NCBI GenBank assembly: GCA_003694775.1
Contig: RFJV01000424.1
Location: 1 to 6,057 of the forward strand
Source: Chloroflexota bacterium
Lineage (GTDB): Bacteria > Chloroflexota > Anaerolineae > 4572-78 > J111
DNA length: 6,057 nucleotides
Direction: 5' to 3'
Part shown: positions 5,981 to 6,057 of the stretch, piece by piece
Layout: each line of letters begins with the position of its first letter
Numbering within the stretch: position 1 is the first letter of the stretch
Notes under the pieces: model-generated
Seen by the model: only the letters and a program-made list of their open reading frames with translations
Database searches by the model: none
Told to the model about the DNA's origin: nothing
Translations under genes and position numbers: made by a program

Positions 5981-6057
5981 GAGCGAGTTCGTCCAGGGGT
6001 GCGTTTTAAATTTTTGATGGATTTTGCGTTTCTGGCCGTCCGCGAATACAACACGAA
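5981..6057. other. Right edge upstream of the repressor promoter, no supported gene
   Basis: These 77 bases contain an AT-rich patch (6003-6018). A plus-strand ATG at 6017 opens MDFAFLAVREYNT to the window edge, which might be the start of a divergent gene. The AGGGG at 5995-5999 is too far upstream to be a convincing ribosome binding site, and 13 codons are too few to judge. Two minus-strand frames are also open from the edge. I see nothing that can be called. Confidence 0.3.

Overview
The window carries one complete carbohydrate uptake-and-hydrolysis locus, with every gene on the minus strand, so transcription runs from high to low coordinates. In transcription order it holds a LacI-family repressor (5906-4863), a lipoprotein solute-binding protein (4695-3310), two CUT1-type ABC permeases (3239-2109 and 2109-1225) and a cytoplasmic glycoside hydrolase resembling family GH32 (1219-233). 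A strong intrinsic terminator follows (110-71). The repressor is separated from the transport operon by 167 bases. The four downstream genes are closely packed (70-base gap, 1-base overlap, 5-base gap) and look like one operon. No ATP-binding subunit is encoded here, as is common for CUT1 systems that share an ATPase encoded elsewhere.

The organism is most likely a member of Chloroflexota (Anaerolineae or a relative). This is inferred from the binding protein: its lipobox reads LAAC and is followed by a long linker rich in Ala, Pro, Glu and Thr, a style common in that phylum. The moderate GC content and the CUT1 operon style agree. The evidence is stylistic, not phylogenetic.

The clearest regulatory signal is three copies of an 18-bp imperfect palindrome, approximately TAGTAATACGTATTACTA. 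One copy (4778-4795) lies ahead of the binding-protein gene. Two overlapping copies (5922-5939 and 5935-5952) lie just downstream of a near-consensus promoter for the repressor gene (TTGACA, 17-bp spacer, TATTAT). The simplest model is a local LacI-type circuit in which the repressor controls itself and the transport/hydrolase operon, released by an imported sugar or its breakdown product.

The likely physiology is uptake of an oligosaccharide or sucrose-like sugar, perhaps fructose-containing, followed by cleavage inside the cell by the hydrolase. The substrate is inferred from the hydrolase fold only and is not proven. Other points of interest are a perfect 11-bp hairpin between the binding-protein and first permease genes, a 64-residue insertion in the first permease at the position of the MalF P2 loop, a divergent nucleophile motif in the hydrolase, and a consensus Shine-Dalgarno sequence with no gene behind it after the repressor gene.

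The two edges (1-232 and 5981-6057) hold no gene I can support. All genes belong to known families; I see no clear sign of an entirely new system.
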